Shown: positions 17,169 to 26,291, numbered from the stretch's first letter. The stretch: DNA of 64,000 bases from Rosettibacter sp037481715 (GCA_037481715.1 JBBFLD010000001.1:372001-436000), one strand, 5' to 3'. The notes: a model not told the origin generated them from the letters alone. Translations and numbers: made by a program.

Positions 17169-18797
17169 TTAATACATATCACCCATTCCACCATGAGGCA
17201 TAGGAGGAGTCTTTTCTTCTTCCTTCTTTTCGTAAACTACAGCTTCAGTTGTAATTAACAAGGAGGCAACAGAAGCAGCATTTTCAAGAGCAGTTCTTGT
17301 AACTTTAGTTGGGTCAATTACACCGGATTTCATCAAGTTTTCATAGGTTTCAGTTTGTGCATTGAATCCAAAATCATCTTTTCCTTCGAGAACTTTGTTA
17401 AGAACAACAGCACCTTCGAGTCCAGCATTAGCAGCAATTTGTTTTAATGGTTCTTCGAGAGCTTTTTGAACAATTTTAACACCGGTTAATTGATCTTCAT
17501 TTTCAACCTTAAGATTTTCTAATGAAGCAATAGCTCTTACTAATGCTACACCGCCGCCTGGAATAATTCCTTCTTCAACAGCAGCTCTTGTAGCATGGAG
17601 AGCATCTTCAACACGAGCTTTCTTTTCTTTCATTTCAACTTCTGTAGCAGCACCAATCTTTAATACTGCAACACCGCCTGAAAGTTTAGCAAGTCTTTCT
17701 TGTAATTTTTCTCTGTCATAATCAGAAGTTGTTTTTTCAATTTGAGCTTTAATTTCATTAATTCTCTTCTTGATTTCTTCAGGTTTACCAGCACCTTCAA
17801 CAATTGTAGTATTATCTTTATCAACTGTAATTTTCTTAGCTCTACCTAAATATTCGAGAGTAGCATTTTCTAATTTGAATCCTCTTTCTTCAGAAATTAC
17901 AGTACCATCAGTAAGAATAGCAATATCTTCGAGCATAGCTTTTCTTCTATCGCCAAATCCTGGAGCTTTAACAGCACATACTTTTAATGTTCCGCGTAAT
18001 TTATTTACAACTAAAGTTGCAAGAGCTTCACCTTCAAGGTCTTCTGCAATGATTAACAAAGCGCGACCTGCCTGAGCAATCTTTTCGAGAATTGGGAGTA
18101 AATCTTTCATTGCAGAAATCTTTTTATCATGAATCAATACATAAGCATCTTCGAGAACAGCTTCCATTGTTTCTGAATTTGTAACAAAGTATGGTGAAAT
18201 ATAACCACGGTCGAACTGCATACCTTCTACAACTTCAAGAGTGGTTTCAGCAGATTTACTTTCTTCTACAGTGATAACTCCATCTTTACCAACTTTTTCC
18301 ATGGCATCGGCAATTAAATCGCCAATTGCTTTATCATTATTAGCAGAGATTGCACCTACCTGAGCAATTTCTTCACGACCGCCAACTTCTTTGCTTATAG
18401 ATTTCAAATATTCAACTACTTTAGCTACTGCAAGGTCAATTCCTCTCTTTAAGTCCATTGGATTAGCACCAGCAGTAACATTTTTTAAACCTTCACGGAA
18501 AATTGCTTGAGCCAAAACTGTAGCGGTTGTTGTACCATCGCCAGCAACATCACTTGTTTTGGATGCAACTTCACGAACCATCTGTGCACCCATATTTTCA
18601 ATTGGATCTTCCAATTCAATTTCTTTTGCTACTGTAACACCATCCTTTGTTACTGTAGGTGCACCAAATTTTTTATCTAAAATTACATTTCTTCCTTTTG
18701 GACCTAATGTAACTTTAACTGCATTGGCTAATTTATCAACACCAGCTTTTAATGCATTTCTTGCTTCTGAACTAAATTGAATTACTTTTGCAGCCAT
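17169..18797 (-). CDS. groL: Chaperonin GroEL
   Basis: A 542-residue 60-kDa chaperonin. Family motifs include KVTLGPKGRN near 28, DGVTVAKEIE, the ATP-site AGDGTTTATVLA (about 85) and a C-terminal Gly-Met tail (GGMGDMY). Length is standard. It lies 45 bases downstream of groS, with its own AAGGAGGAATC site. It is controlled with groS by the CIRCE operator at 19170-19196. Confidence 0.98.
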   Translation of the reverse strand: MAAKVIQFSSEARNALKAGVDKLANAVKVTLGPKGRNVILDKKFGAPTVTKDGVTVAKEIELEDPIENMGAQMVREVASKTSDVAGDGTTTATVLAQAIFREGLKNVTAGANPMDLKRGIDLAVAKVVEYLKSISKEVGGREEIAQVGAISANNDKAIGDLIADAMEKVGKDGVITVEESKSAETTLEVVEGMQFDRGYISPYFVTNSETMEAVLEDAYVLIHDKKISAMKDLLPILEKIAQAGRALLIIAEDLEGEALATLVVNKLRGTLKVCAVKAPGFGDRRKAMLEDIAILTDGTVISEERGFKLENATLEYLGRAKKITVDKDNTTIVEGAGKPEEIKKRINEIKAQIEKTTSDYDREKLQERLAKLSGGVAVLKIGAATEVEMKEKKARVEDALHATRAAVEEGIIPGGGVALVRAIASLENLKVENEDQLTGVKIVQKALEEPLKQIAANAGLEGAVVLNKVLEGKDDFGFNAQTETYENLMKSGVIDPTKVTRTALENAASVASLLITTEAVVYEKKEEEKTPPMPHGGMGDMY

Positions 18798-18842
18798 AGA
18801 TTCCTCCTTTTTTAATTTTCAAACTTTTTTATAGAACTGGAA

Positions 18843-19142
18843 TTATTTTTTAATAATTCCGTAAATATCGCTTTCACGCATAATTAAATATTCTTCACCG
18901 TCAATTTTTACCTCTGTTCCTGAATATTTACCATAAAGAACTGTGTCACCAACTTTTACATTCATGCTTATTAATTTGCCATCTTCTGTAATTCTGCCAT
19001 CACCAACTGCTACAACTGTGCCCTCAATTGGTTTTTCCTTTGCAGTATCTGGAAGAATAATACCACCTTTTGTGGTTTCTTCTGCCTCTTTTGGCTTTAC
19101 AATAACTCTGTCTGCCAAAGGTTTAATTTTGAATTCTGCCAT
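18843..19142 (-). CDS. groS: Co-chaperonin GroES
   Basis: A 99-residue lid of the GroEL chamber. The pattern LADRVIVKPKEAEE at the N-terminus, the mobile-loop region TTKGGIILPDTAKEKP and VLYGKYSGTEVKIDGEEYLI are typical. An AAAGGAGGTAA ribosome-binding site precedes the start. First gene of the heat-shock operon. Confidence 0.98.
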   Translation of the reverse strand: MAEFKIKPLADRVIVKPKEAEETTKGGIILPDTAKEKPIEGTVVAVGDGRITEDGKLISMNVKVGDTVLYGKYSGTEVKIDGEEYLIMRESDIYGIIKK

Positions 19143-19169
19143 AAGTTACCTCCTTTTATTAATTTTTAA

Positions 19170-19196
19170 TTAGCACTCATTTTTAGCGAGTGCTAA
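19170..19196 (-). promoter_or_regulatory. CIRCE operator (HrcA site)
   Basis: Exact consensus TTAGCACTC, nine-base spacer, GAGTGCTAA, located 28 bases upstream of groS. CIRCE is bound by the repressor HrcA, so groES-groEL is expected to be heat-induced by HrcA release. hrcA itself is not in the window. Confidence 0.97.
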
Positions 19197-19223
19197 AATA
19201 TAATTCGAACAAGATTTTGTCAA
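19197..19223 (-). promoter_or_regulatory. groES-groEL promoter
   Basis: On the minus strand TTGACA (19218-19223) is followed after 15 bases by TATATT (19197-19202), immediately upstream of the CIRCE operator. The spacer is short for a classic sigma-70 promoter. The same bases also fit the Bacteroidota-type TTG / TAnnTTT arrangement with an 18-base gap. Transcription would start inside or next to the operator, as usual for HrcA control. Confidence 0.65.
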
Positions 19224-19383
19224 GAGGAATTTTTTAAAAAATTACAAATTTTGCTAAAAACAAAAGATTTTTTGATTTTGAGATAAGATAATTTACCTGA
19301 TTAAAACGGAGTATTTTTATATCAAATTGAGTATTAAAAAATTTTTTAATTAAAATTAAAAAACTTCATTGCGTGTAAGAAAA

Positions 19384-20700
19384 TTAAATTTTCTTTTCCC
19401 CTACAACAATCTTTGAACCCTCAACATTTTTGACAACTATCGATGAATTACGTGTAACATAATCTCCCTCTGTTACAACATCAATTCTTTTTCCATCTAT
19501 TAAAGCAGTTCCAGAGGGGCGTAAATCTGTAAGTGCAATTCCCTCTTTACCAATTAAGTCAATGAATTTCTCTTTGACAGCGTAACCTGATTTTTCCTGT
19601 ACTTTTTCCTGTAAAATTAATTTATTGAATAAAGTTGTCTTTGGTAAAAATTTTATTAAAAGTGCAATAACAAATCCTGTAGCTAAGAAAGTGGCAGCAA
19701 GTTGAATAACTGCAAATGAAACTAAATTCATATCAATAATTGGCAAATCTGAAATCAAACCTAAAAATAATCCAGCAATCATTAAAATAATTCCAAGAAT
19801 TCCAAAAATTCCAAATCCCGGAATAACAAAGATTTCAATCATCAATAAAATAAAACCAAGAAAAAATATTATGATTTCAAGCATTGAAGCTAATTTTAAT
19901 ATGTAGCCTGAACCAAAAAACAATGCAAGACATATTAAGCCAAGGGTTCCTGGCAAGCCCCAGCCTGGAGTTTTAATTTCAGTATAAAGACCAATCAAAC
20001 CAAGCATAATTAAAAGAGAAGAAACTATAGGATTATTTAAAAATCTTACAAAATCCTCTGCCCAGTTAGTAGTTACAGAAATTAGTTCTGCATTTTTATA
20101 TCCAAAAGCATTTTTTACTTCTTCAATTGAAGTAACAATTGTATCAGCCATTTTGAATTTATAAGCTTCTTCAGAAGTCAAGGTAATAAGTTTTGTGCTG
20201 TCATCCTGTAAATCTGGAACAACAATTTTTTCATCAACCATACCTTGAGCAATATCAGTTCTTCTTCCATTTTTTTCTGCAGTAGCTCGCATTTCTGAAC
20301 GCATAAATGATTGATATTTTTCAGATTGTTTTTGACCTGATTGGTCAACAACAGTTGATGCACCAATTGATGCACCTGGCACCATTGCAATTTTATTACA
20401 TGAAAGAGCAATTAAAGCTCCAGCAGAAATTGCTCGTTTATCGATGAAAGCAATAGTTTTGACTTTGCTGTTTAGAATTGCATCTTTAATTTGAGTTGCA
20501 GCATCAACTCTGCCCCCAAAAGTATTTATTCGAAAGATGACAGCTTCAGCAGAATTTTTTTCGGCTTCTGTTATTACTCTTCTTACATAAGGAGCTATTC
20601 CTAAATCAATTTCTCCTTCAATAACTCCATAATAAATTTTTTGTGCAGATATATTTTTAATAAAACCAAAAATTATTAGAAGAAATATTATTCGTTTCAA
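19384..20700 (-). CDS. Membrane serine protease, NfeD/STOPP family
   Basis: A 438-residue ClpP-class protease fused to an NfeD domain. A signal segment (to about 19) is followed by the protease domain with NTFGGRVD (59-66) and ISAGALIAL (91-99) holding the probable nucleophile Ser92; four or so transmembrane helices (about 210-365) follow, and the C-terminus is the NfeD OB-fold with GEGDYVTRNS-like strands. Such proteins act with stomatin partners in membrane quality control; no stomatin gene is adjacent. It lies next to the restriction island. Confidence 0.88.
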   Translation of the reverse strand: MKRIIFLLIIFGFIKNISAQKIYYGVIEGEIDLGIAPYVRRVITEAEKNSAEAVIFRINTFGGRVDAATQIKDAILNSKVKTIAFIDKRAISAGALIALSCNKIAMVPGASIGASTVVDQSGQKQSEKYQSFMRSEMRATAEKNGRRTDIAQGMVDEKIVVPDLQDDSTKLITLTSEEAYKFKMADTIVTSIEEVKNAFGYKNAELISVTTNWAEDFVRFLNNPIVSSLLIMLGLIGLYTEIKTPGWGLPGTLGLICLALFFGSGYILKLASMLEIIIFFLGFILLMIEIFVIPGFGIFGILGIILMIAGLFLGLISDLPIIDMNLVSFAVIQLAATFLATGFVIALLIKFLPKTTLFNKLILQEKVQEKSGYAVKEKFIDLIGKEGIALTDLRPSGTALIDGKRIDVVTEGDYVTRNSSIVVKNVEGSKIVVGEKKI

Positions 20701-20804
20701 TTTTTTCCCCTCGATGATAATATATTTTATTCAAATAGTATTGGTCATATTTTATAAAACTTATTTTTGAAAATTCTAATAAAAGTAAAATTCAGCTAAT
20801 GAAT

Positions 20805-21491
20805 TTATTTATCAACTTTTTGCATAATTATTAAATACTTAAAACCCCTTAAAAAGAAATTATATTTCTTAGCTCTTTCATGCCACACTGGTGTATTTGA
20901 TGTTTGATTATGTCTAGTTACACAAATAATGTCAACAGGTTTAAAATACTTCTCAAGAATTGAATACAATTTAAAGCCTGTTGGAACAAATTTTTTTTTC
21001 TTTGCTTGATCCCCAATTAACCAAGCTATATATTTTTGTGGTCTTAAGATCCGATACATTTCAATTGCTACTTTTTCTAATTCTTCAAAAAAACGAGGAT
21101 TTTCACAAGAAATATTTCCAATATTATCGGGATGGTCGTTGTATTTAATATTATCAGAATATGGAGAATCAATAAATACAAAGTCTACACTTTCATTTGC
21201 TAAAGGCAGATTCCTTGCATCTGCTTGTATTATATCTTTTCTATAAGGGACTATATCAAAACCTATAACTTTTCTATTTTCTTCTTTCCATACATCTATT
21301 GTTGTCCCACTACCACACATAGGGTCAACAACTAGATCTCCTTCTTTCGTATATCTTTGGATAAGATTCCAGATAACAAACGCAGGTGTCACCCCAGGAT
21401 ACTTATTATCACCGTGTGATTTGTTTCCATAATTTTGAGTTGGGAAATCCCATAGTGTTGTTGTTTCAAATTTGGGATAGATTTTATTCAT
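20805..21491 (-). CDS. DNA methyltransferase (amino-MTase fold), second of the island
   Basis: A 228-residue N6-adenine/N4-cytosine type DNA methylase. SAM motif I DPMCGSGTT (56-64) and catalytic motif IV DSPY (108-111, in place of DPPY) are present, and the N-terminal TTLWDFPTQNYG is typical of a family of small predicted methylases. No separate target-recognition domain is obvious. ATG at 21491 overlaps the preceding stop by eight bases; an earlier ATG at 21515 is possible. It ends the six-gene island. It could protect host DNA or methylate a different sequence from the other methylase at 24921-26270. Confidence 0.85.
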   Translation of the reverse strand: MNKIYPKFETTTLWDFPTQNYGNKSHGDNKYPGVTPAFVIWNLIQRYTKEGDLVVDPMCGSGTTIDVWKEENRKVIGFDIVPYRKDIIQADARNLPLANESVDFVFIDSPYSDNIKYNDHPDNIGNISCENPRFFEELEKVAIEMYRILRPQKYIAWLIGDQAKKKKFVPTGFKLYSILEKYFKPVDIICVTRHNQTSNTPVWHERAKKYNFFLRGFKYLIIMQKVDK

Positions 21492-21732
21492 TTTTATACC
21501 AATTGTAATATTCATTCATTACTTTATAATACATTTCAGTTTCAAATTTTTCATCCCATTTATCTTTTCTTGATTTAGCCTCTATAATATTACTTAAATG
21601 GACTTGTGCAAAAAGTAATAATTCTCTCCGTTTCACAATAAAATATGGATAAGAACCATTGATTTTGGGCTTTTTTTCAAAAAGTTCAGAGTTCAACTTC
21701 TTCCACTCATTAAATAGTTGTTTTTTGTTCAT
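21484..21732 (-). CDS. Small protein of unknown function in restriction island
   Basis: An 82-residue basic, Tyr- and Trp-rich, mostly helical protein with no recognisable domain. It contains the sequence SYPYFIVKRRELLLFAQVHL and a C-terminus of aromatic residues (YYNWYKNE). It is 27 bases downstream of the HEPN-motif gene and overlaps the methyltransferase gene, so it probably works with one of them, for instance as a partner or antidote. That role is a guess from position. Confidence 0.6.
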   Translation of the reverse strand: MNKKQLFNEWKKLNSELFEKKPKINGSYPYFIVKRRELLLFAQVHLSNIIEAKSRKDKWDEKFETEMYYKVMNEYYNWYKNE

Positions 21733-21759
21733 TTTTTTATTTATTAAAATTTTCTATAT

Positions 21760-23034
21760 CTACCATTTTTCAATATTTTTATCTAAAATACGTTTCGCAA
21801 GTTCTAATACAATGTTAGTCAAATCAATAAATTTGGGTATAAAATCCTTAAATTCCTCAATTTTTTCTATGTGGTAATCTGATTTTTTTGAATGTACTAT
21901 TGCATTACGAAATGAATAAATTAAATCAGATAATTTTAAAGCAAATTTCTCAGATTCATTCTCAGACCAGTTAATAATATCATAATTTTTATTAATTATC
22001 TTAGATAAGTCCTGAATTCCTTTGTTAATAAGATCTTCTTTTATTTTTTTAATAGTGTCTTGATTATCCAAACAGTTAACCAGCACCAGTTTCAGCATTT
22101 GATCTTCATTTATATGTTTTCTAATTTCATCATAAAGCTCGTCTTTGCTTCGATTATTGTTCAGATTTTTTACATAATTATAAAAATATTCATAAAATAA
22201 AGATTCAAGTACATGATATGCATCTAAAAAACGATAAAAAGGATTTGGATTTTTTATAGCTGATATATAGAATTTAAGTGAGTTTAAATTTTGATCACTA
22301 TCATTTGTTATATTAATATTCCCATCATCATCTAAAATAGATTTTATTTCCTGATTAATTTCGGTTGACGTATCATTATCATAAATAATTTCGTTTTCTA
22401 TAATTCCTAAATTCGTTGCAAATTTATATAGAAGTTTAATAAGTAAATTTTTTTGTTCATTTTTTATTCTAAGAACATATTTCATAGGTTCAAAATGATC
22501 AATAAAATATGAAGGTAGTTTATCTACTTTTTTTATTAACCTTGCTTTCATTTGAGATATAAAAAATGGAATAATTTCTATAGGGTAATCATAATAATCT
22601 TCAGTAGGTATTTCACCTTTAATAAAAAAGCAACTTTCTATTTTAGTTAACCCATCTTCCGTTTCTTTTTTCGTTATTGGAACTATACCATTTCTATCCA
22701 AATTATTTTTGATAATAATAATTGGTGATTTTATAAATTCAATAAAAATATAACTATTATGTTCATATCTTCGGCCAATAGGTGAATTAAAATTACATAA
22801 TTCACCTTCAGTAAATAAAAAATCAAACATAGGCTTAGATAATACAATACTTTCATTATTTCTACATATTATGCTAACAATTTCTTGTTCTTCATTTTCA
22901 GGTAAACTATTTATTATAATATCAATAAAATCAGAAACATCTTTACCCCAATAAAATTCTTTAACTTCACGTGGGTAAAGAGATATTACTTCATTATAAA
23001 AATGTTTAATTTTTTCCTGTTCTATTTTTTTCAT
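21760..23034 (-). CDS. Predicted HEPN-domain protein (putative defence effector)
   Basis: A 424-residue protein without a recognised N-terminal domain (about 1-250, beta-rich then helical). The C-terminal part has NPFYRFLDAYHVLE (264-277), a sequence type common in HEPN-containing abortive-infection proteins, and RNAIVH (376-381), an exact R-x4-H HEPN motif. HEPN proteins are often RNases that kill or halt infected cells. The start overlaps the DGQHR-like gene's stop by four bases (ATGA), so the two are translationally coupled. The RNase assignment rests on a short motif and is inference. Confidence 0.6.
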   Translation of the reverse strand: MKKIEQEKIKHFYNEVISLYPREVKEFYWGKDVSDFIDIIINSLPENEEQEIVSIICRNNESIVLSKPMFDFLFTEGELCNFNSPIGRRYEHNSYIFIEFIKSPIIIIKNNLDRNGIVPITKKETEDGLTKIESCFFIKGEIPTEDYYDYPIEIIPFFISQMKARLIKKVDKLPSYFIDHFEPMKYVLRIKNEQKNLLIKLLYKFATNLGIIENEIIYDNDTSTEINQEIKSILDDDGNINITNDSDQNLNSLKFYISAIKNPNPFYRFLDAYHVLESLFYEYFYNYVKNLNNNRSKDELYDEIRKHINEDQMLKLVLVNCLDNQDTIKKIKEDLINKGIQDLSKIINKNYDIINWSENESEKFALKLSDLIYSFRNAIVHSKKSDYHIEKIEEFKDFIPKFIDLTNIVLELAKRILDKNIEKW

Positions 23035-24224
23035 TCTACAGAACGTTGCCAGATTCTTTCAAAATTGTCTTCATTTCTAATAAAAAATTCTCTAAAAGCG
23101 TTGAAAAAAAATTTTCGGGTAGTTTCTCCAAATTTTTGTGTTCTACTCTTTTCATCCTCTAGAATTTTACTCATGCTTTCTAGTTTTAATGAATCATTTT
23201 CATTTGTAGATAATATTTGTAATAATTTTTCTTTCCTTTTTTTATACTCGTTTTTATCCTGTGTTTCTGAAAATGCTTTCCCAAAAGCTGCAAATATTCC
23301 AGATAATATTGCAGGAGAATTCATAATATTATTTCTGGAAGTCCATGGAAGAATTCGTTTACCATCTTCCTCAGTTATTCCATTTTTATATTTATTCCAT
23401 AAAGCATTATCTAAATTTATTAATATATCCACAAATTCATTTACTTCTTCATCTTTTCTCAATATTTCTGTGCTTGAATGTTCTTCTATGAAATTCATTC
23501 TTTCTAATTCTTGTACAACCACATTAGTTTTATCAACAATTGGATCTTTTGTTATAAAAGCTGTAAATGCCTCAACAATATTAGAAAATTTATAAGTATG
23601 CAATTCATCATTTCTTGTGGGTTCCCTAAAAGTACTGAACTTTATAGTTATTCCTCTGTTCTTTGCAATTTCTAAAAAACTTTCTTTTAAGGGAATATTT
23701 AAAATTTCTATTTGGTGCCTCATACTCATTTTAACCTGTCCTGTATTTAATACTAACATTTTATATAAAAGTGCTGTTGTTGTTATATCATACCAAATCT
23801 CAGCTCTTAATCTTCGATTCAAAAATTTTTCTTTTTCATCTTTCAGATCGTCTCTTACGTTTAATAAACAGAAAGTTCTTTGAAGACCGTCCAAAATCGA
23901 AAAATCACCAATATTAATTTTTGCATTCATAATTTCTTCAATCTCTTTTGTATCATTTTCATTTTTATTTTTAATGTTATCATATACAGATGAATTCTTC
24001 TTTAAAACTAAAGATATGGGTGGAATTAATGCTCCTTGTTTTAAATCTTCAATAAGACGTTTATAAACATCACGTCTACGTGACAGCTGCATACCACGCT
24101 GAATATCAAGGTCTTCAAGATTTTCTTCTATTAACTCAAGATATTTCCCTATCCTTATATCAACCAATAAACATTTGGCATTAACTTTTTTATCTTCTAT
24201 TAAATCAAAAACCCGAATTTCCAT
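23031..24224 (-). CDS. DGQHR/DndB-like protein in restriction island
   Basis: A 397-residue protein. Residues 41-75 (QLSRRRDVY ... ALIPPISLVLKK) and ILDGLQRTF (110-118) follow the pattern of DGQHR-domain proteins, a ParB/Srx-related group that includes the phosphorothioation regulator DndB; the motif here reads D-G-L-Q-R rather than D-G-Q-H-R. The C-terminal 200 residues are helical. No dndC, dndD or dndE gene is in the window, so this is not a canonical Dnd operon. It may sense DNA modification state or bind nucleotides. It lies 11 bases after the endonuclease gene. Confidence 0.6.
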   Translation of the reverse strand: MEIRVFDLIEDKKVNAKCLLVDIRIGKYLELIEENLEDLDIQRGMQLSRRRDVYKRLIEDLKQGALIPPISLVLKKNSSVYDNIKNKNENDTKEIEEIMNAKINIGDFSILDGLQRTFCLLNVRDDLKDEKEKFLNRRLRAEIWYDITTTALLYKMLVLNTGQVKMSMRHQIEILNIPLKESFLEIAKNRGITIKFSTFREPTRNDELHTYKFSNIVEAFTAFITKDPIVDKTNVVVQELERMNFIEEHSSTEILRKDEEVNEFVDILINLDNALWNKYKNGITEEDGKRILPWTSRNNIMNSPAILSGIFAAFGKAFSETQDKNEYKKRKEKLLQILSTNENDSLKLESMSKILEDEKSRTQKFGETTRKFFFNAFREFFIRNEDNFERIWQRSVE

Positions 24225-24235
24225 TTTTATACCCC

Positions 24236-24916
24236 CTAGTTTTCCAATATTTTTCTTAAATCATTTATAAAATGCTCAAATAATTTTACTTTGTTGCTTT
24301 CATCAATAACTTCTTCAGTTAATACATAACTGCCATCCAAATCTACTTCTACAATTGCTCTACCTTTCTTTGCTGGCTGCATTTGTGTTAATGTTCCATC
24401 TTCATCTGGTGTTATGAAATAAACTTTAATATGTTTTGTTAAATCATCTTGGCAGAGTTTAAATTTCCAATAACCTGTCTGTGCAATTCTTTCTCTCAAT
24501 GTAACTTTACTTGATATCACAGCTAGAATTTTACAATCTTTAGGATTATAAATAACAATATCAACATCAGGAAGATGCAAACCAAATTCACCATAATCAA
24601 TAGCTAAGTTACGTTTTATTTGGCTCAATTCTTTAGGTAAGTTAGTACTTCTTTCAAGTTGATTACCATTAACTACTTTTAACCCAAGGTCTTCAACTTC
24701 ATCTGTGATAATATATTGAACTAATTTTTCTAAATTTTTCCCTTTGAAGGCTCTCCAACTTTGTTCATGGTCTCTATTTGGAGTAGGATTTTTTAACCAA
24801 TCTCGCTTATGAATTTTCTTAGCTTCTTTTAAAAGCTCTGAAATGTGCTTGTATGTTTCTTTTCCATACCGTTCTTTCTTTTTCAAATATAGTTTTTTTA
24901 AATCTTCAAATTCCAT
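24236..24916 (-). CDS. Type II restriction endonuclease, PD-(D/E)XK fold
   Basis: A 226-residue protein. The likely active site is LPDVDIVIY (115-123, acidic residues) followed by AVISSKVTLRERI (132-144); the S-x-K then R-E-R spacing is like that of EcoRII/NgoMIV-type and other CCGG- or CCNGG-family enzymes, with Lys137 as the probable catalytic Lys. The N-terminal FKGKNLEKLV helix could supply the family Glu. It resembles the BsaWI group by eye. The gene lies four bases after a DNA methyltransferase gene, the normal restriction-modification layout. Recognition site unknown. Confidence 0.78.
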   Translation of the reverse strand: MEFEDLKKLYLKKKERYGKETYKHISELLKEAKKIHKRDWLKNPTPNRDHEQSWRAFKGKNLEKLVQYIITDEVEDLGLKVVNGNQLERSTNLPKELSQIKRNLAIDYGEFGLHLPDVDIVIYNPKDCKILAVISSKVTLRERIAQTGYWKFKLCQDDLTKHIKVYFITPDEDGTLTQMQPAKKGRAIVEVDLDGSYVLTEEVIDESNKVKLFEHFINDLRKILEN

Positions 24917-24920
24917 TTTA

Positions 24921-26270
24921 TTATTCCTTTAATCCAATAACAATGTACTCTATAGGATATGCTTCAGAGTTTGCATTATGGTTACTTGCAAATCTACCTG
25001 TCTTTTCATCTCTTTTTTGAGGCAAGATTTTAAGAGGGATCATTCTTTTTATTATTCTATCTAACTTAAATCCCGAATATTGCAAACTCTCAGCAAAAAC
25101 CTCTGCATTTAGAATTTCTACACCCTTTAGTTTTGTATCCCCAATGACATAACAACATCTACCCCCTGGTTTTAAAATTCTATAACTTTCATCAAAAACT
25201 TCTTCCATGTCAATGAAAAATGCCTCAACTTCCTTGGCTAATTTTTTACTTTTTATATACAATTTATCAACTATGTTTTTTGCTATTGTACTCCGTAGAA
25301 TTCTATTTTCATATTTTTTATATGATGTACCTATAAATTCTTTTTTATATTCTGTTAAATTATCTACTAAATTAAGCCATATCGTAGATAACTGATGCAA
25401 ATCAGCATATTCATAGCTAGTCACATATGGACTTGAACTTACAATCAAATCTACTGAATTATCTAAGACTGGCTGTTTCTTAGCATCCCCAACTTCTATT
25501 TTTAAGTAACTATCAATATTAGATTTTACATCTTGTGGTACTATATTATAAAAAGCATTATTCCCTTTTTTCATTTTATTTAAATGCCTTCGTAATGCAT
25601 CAAATGGTTTAGAAGGAATTTTTTTAAAATCTTTTGTCGGTTTTGTACTCCCTTGTAACCAATAAGAACAATTCTTTAATATATGACTAAAAGCTACAAG
25701 TAAAAAATCTCTAATAATTTTATCCTCTTCCTCGTAAATTATTTTCAAAATTTTACCAAGCTCATTAATATTTTCATTTGAGAACCAGTATTTAATCCTT
25801 TCAATATGCTTTTCAGGTATAAATGGTGAAATATCTTCACGAAAAAGTGTATCAATCTCATGATTGACTAATTTGATTTTACTTAAGAACTGATTAACTT
25901 TTTGTTCTAAATATAAGGGTTCTATAGGTGTAGATTTAACTTTTGTAATAAGATATGCGATTTTGTTTATATCTGTGCCACTTGCTACGAATCCCCTGGA
26001 TATTGCAGTAACGATAGTAGTGCCACAACCCATAAATGGATCATTAATATGAGCTTTCTTATATGGTATATATTCGTCAACTAATTTTTCAACCAATTGA
26101 GGAATAAACTTTGCAGGATACCTGTGGTAACCATGAGTCCATTTATTAGTATCGGAAGGCTTGAATTCCGTAAATGACCAATCTTCATCAATCTTTTTTT
26201 TATAAAAAAATTCTAAAATTTCTTCTGAATCTTTTATTAACCTATAATTTATATCAGTATCAAACTTCAT
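24921..26270 (-). CDS. DNA methyltransferase, first gene of restriction island
   Basis: A 449-residue amino-methyltransferase. YHRYPAKFIPQL (48-59, motif X-like) and SAM motif I DPFMGCGTT (77-85) come first, then a ~160-residue insert likely to read the target, then motif IV SSSPY (278-282) and the GGRCCYVIGD strand. SSSPY resembles the S-P-P-Y of N4-cytosine enzymes. Motif order (I, insert, IV) is alpha-like. It should protect the host from the endonuclease encoded directly downstream. The upstream neighbour speB ends 21 bases before. Confidence 0.87.
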   Translation of the reverse strand: MKFDTDINYRLIKDSEEILEFFYKKKIDEDWSFTEFKPSDTNKWTHGYHRYPAKFIPQLVEKLVDEYIPYKKAHINDPFMGCGTTIVTAISRGFVASGTDINKIAYLITKVKSTPIEPLYLEQKVNQFLSKIKLVNHEIDTLFREDISPFIPEKHIERIKYWFSNENINELGKILKIIYEEEDKIIRDFLLVAFSHILKNCSYWLQGSTKPTKDFKKIPSKPFDALRRHLNKMKKGNNAFYNIVPQDVKSNIDSYLKIEVGDAKKQPVLDNSVDLIVSSSPYVTSYEYADLHQLSTIWLNLVDNLTEYKKEFIGTSYKKYENRILRSTIAKNIVDKLYIKSKKLAKEVEAFFIDMEEVFDESYRILKPGGRCCYVIGDTKLKGVEILNAEVFAESLQYSGFKLDRIIKRMIPLKILPQKRDEKTGRFASNHNANSEAYPIEYIVIGLKE

Positions 26271-26291
26271 TTTATAACTTATTTTATTATA

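Noticed and set aside
17154..17205. Twelve-codon frame with strong GGAGG site on the plus strand
   Set aside because: It is antisense to the groEL end and reads MINTYHPFHHEA; the site and ATG are probably by chance.
19384..20700. nfeD as part of the defence island
   Set aside because: It is a common housekeeping membrane protease and a 104-base gap separates it from the island.
22000..24224. Canonical Dnd phosphorothioation operon
   Set aside because: Only a DndB-like fragment of the motif is seen; dndC, dndD and dndE homologues are missing.
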